From Prosthecobacter algae (lineage in GTDB: Bacteria; Verrucomicrobiota; Verrucomicrobiia; Verrucomicrobiales; Verrucomicrobiaceae), in assembly GCF_039542385.1 (NCBI RefSeq), contig NZ_BAABIA010000008.1, positions 283,589 to 347,588 on the forward strand: a DNA stretch of 64,000 nt. The letters run 5' to 3'. Under the pieces are notes generated by a model that worked only from the letters and a program-made list of their open reading frames with translations, had not been told where the DNA came from and made no database searches. Positions 63,701 to 64,000 of this stretch are shown here, piece by piece. Made by a program: the position numbers and the translations under genes. Numbering within the stretch: position 1 is the stretch's first letter; each line of letters opens with the position of its first letter.

Positions 63701-63984
63701 GGCTTGCGAGCTTTGGCGGCTTCAATGGTCTTCTTCGCGACCTCAGCGACGTCGAGTGTCTTAGGCCCGATCCATCCGTCTTGCTTGACCCCGAGCTGCT
63801 CCTGAAGGGCCTTCGCGTTGCGGGTTTGGTAGGCTTGCACCAGCGCTGTCACAAACCACACCCCGATTGCCACCAGGGCGGCCGTCAGCTTCTCCAGGAT
63901 CGCGGGCGGGATCTCGAAGCCGAGGCTTGTCAGCCAGGTCGCCAGCCCGCCGAGCACGATCCCAACGAGCCACTGAACGGCCAT
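63697..63984 (-). CDS. Holin-like small membrane protein
   Basis: A 95-residue protein with two hydrophobic segments (WLVGIVLGGLATWLTSLG and LTAALVAIGVWFVTALVQAY), the topology of class II holins. The C-terminal part contains a peptidoglycan-binding-like KQDGWIGPKTL, as in the endolysin, followed by a basic tail. It overlaps the endolysin start by four bases (ATGA), so the two form a lysis cassette. The start is near the window edge; nothing further upstream can be judged. Confidence 0.65.
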   Translation of the reverse strand: MAVQWLVGIVLGGLATWLTSLGFEIPPAILEKLTAALVAIGVWFVTALVQAYQTRNAKALQEQLGVKQDGWIGPKTLDVAEVAKKTIEAAKARKP

Positions 63985-64000
63985 GCCTGCCTTGGAATGA

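Larger units (their letters stand above)
62990..64000. mobile_element. Left edge of a probable prophage or integrative element
   Basis: The region from the tRNA fragment to the end of the window holds a lysis-type gene pair (endolysin and holin-like). Chromosomal genes end at recQ. The near-repeated sequences between 63016 and 63085 (CCTGTAAAA, GGTGTAAAT on the minus strand) could be arm-type integrase sites. The integrase and intact tRNA are expected beyond the right edge. Element type is inferred. Confidence 0.6.

Overview
The window looks like about 64 kb of a high-GC chromosome from Verrucomicrobiota, most likely near Verrucomicrobiaceae/Prosthecobacter. This is inferred from gene content: DUF1501, DUF1549/DUF1553 (PSD1) and DUF1800 proteins, an autotransporter-strand-repeat protein with a PEP-CTERM tail, giant secreted choice-of-anchor proteins, and many conserved secreted proteins of unknown function. 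No rRNA, complete tRNA or CRISPR array was seen.

Layout. 1-933: the start of a probable glucosamine-6-phosphate deaminase and a KDPG-aldolase homologue lacking the Schiff-base lysine (both minus). 1230-6563: a 1,777-residue repeat/PEP-CTERM surface protein, convergent with a DUF3820 gene. 6974-12078: a tight plus-strand operon of a trypsin-like protease, a secreted DUF3352-like protein and a nine-repeat FG-GAP/VCBS protein. 12328-18819: a minus-strand DUF1800-DUF1501 pair. 19047-20588: a processive-type family 2 glycosyltransferase. 20787-40050: a long minus-strand block read as PSD1, DUF1501, PSD1, then a 3,832-residue subtilisin-like protein. 40151-40280, upstream of that block, holds seven ATGGGGA-type boxes.

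40441-43160: a FabZ-like dehydratase divergent from an acyltransferase-glycosyltransferase-methyltransferase operon. The acyltransferase is broken by a frameshift at a G8 tract, and the next two genes also carry a G8 tract. 43221-46321: a secreted protein translationally coupled to a GspE/PilB ATPase, then a CxxCH protein. 46329-47948: an acyltransferase-3 gene between an intact small membrane-protein gene and a 54-base remnant of a second copy of its 3' end. 48029-49914: mannose-1-phosphate guanylyltransferase and a HAD-IB hydrolase.

49971-56660 (minus): a SulP-STAS-carbonic anhydrase fusion, an ECF sigma/anti-sigma/secreted-protein cassette, a small secreted protein and release factor 3. 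56827-60870 (plus): a secreted DUF1080-like protein, apt and glnD. 60903-62846 (minus): recQ. From about 62990 to the end the window appears to enter an integrated element: a 23-base tRNA 3' fragment beside a terminator, followed by an overlapping endolysin/holin-like pair.

The genes mainly serve cell-envelope and secreted-protein functions: extracellular proteolysis, cytochrome-type surface proteins, glycan and lipid modification and envelope-stress regulation. A few housekeeping genes (prfC, apt, glnD, recQ) are mixed in. The points most worth a second look are the G8 frameshift locus, the duplicated unknown domain inside the giant protease, the box cluster at 40151-40280, the aldolase without its lysine, the 3'-end gene remnant, and the tRNA attachment junction.
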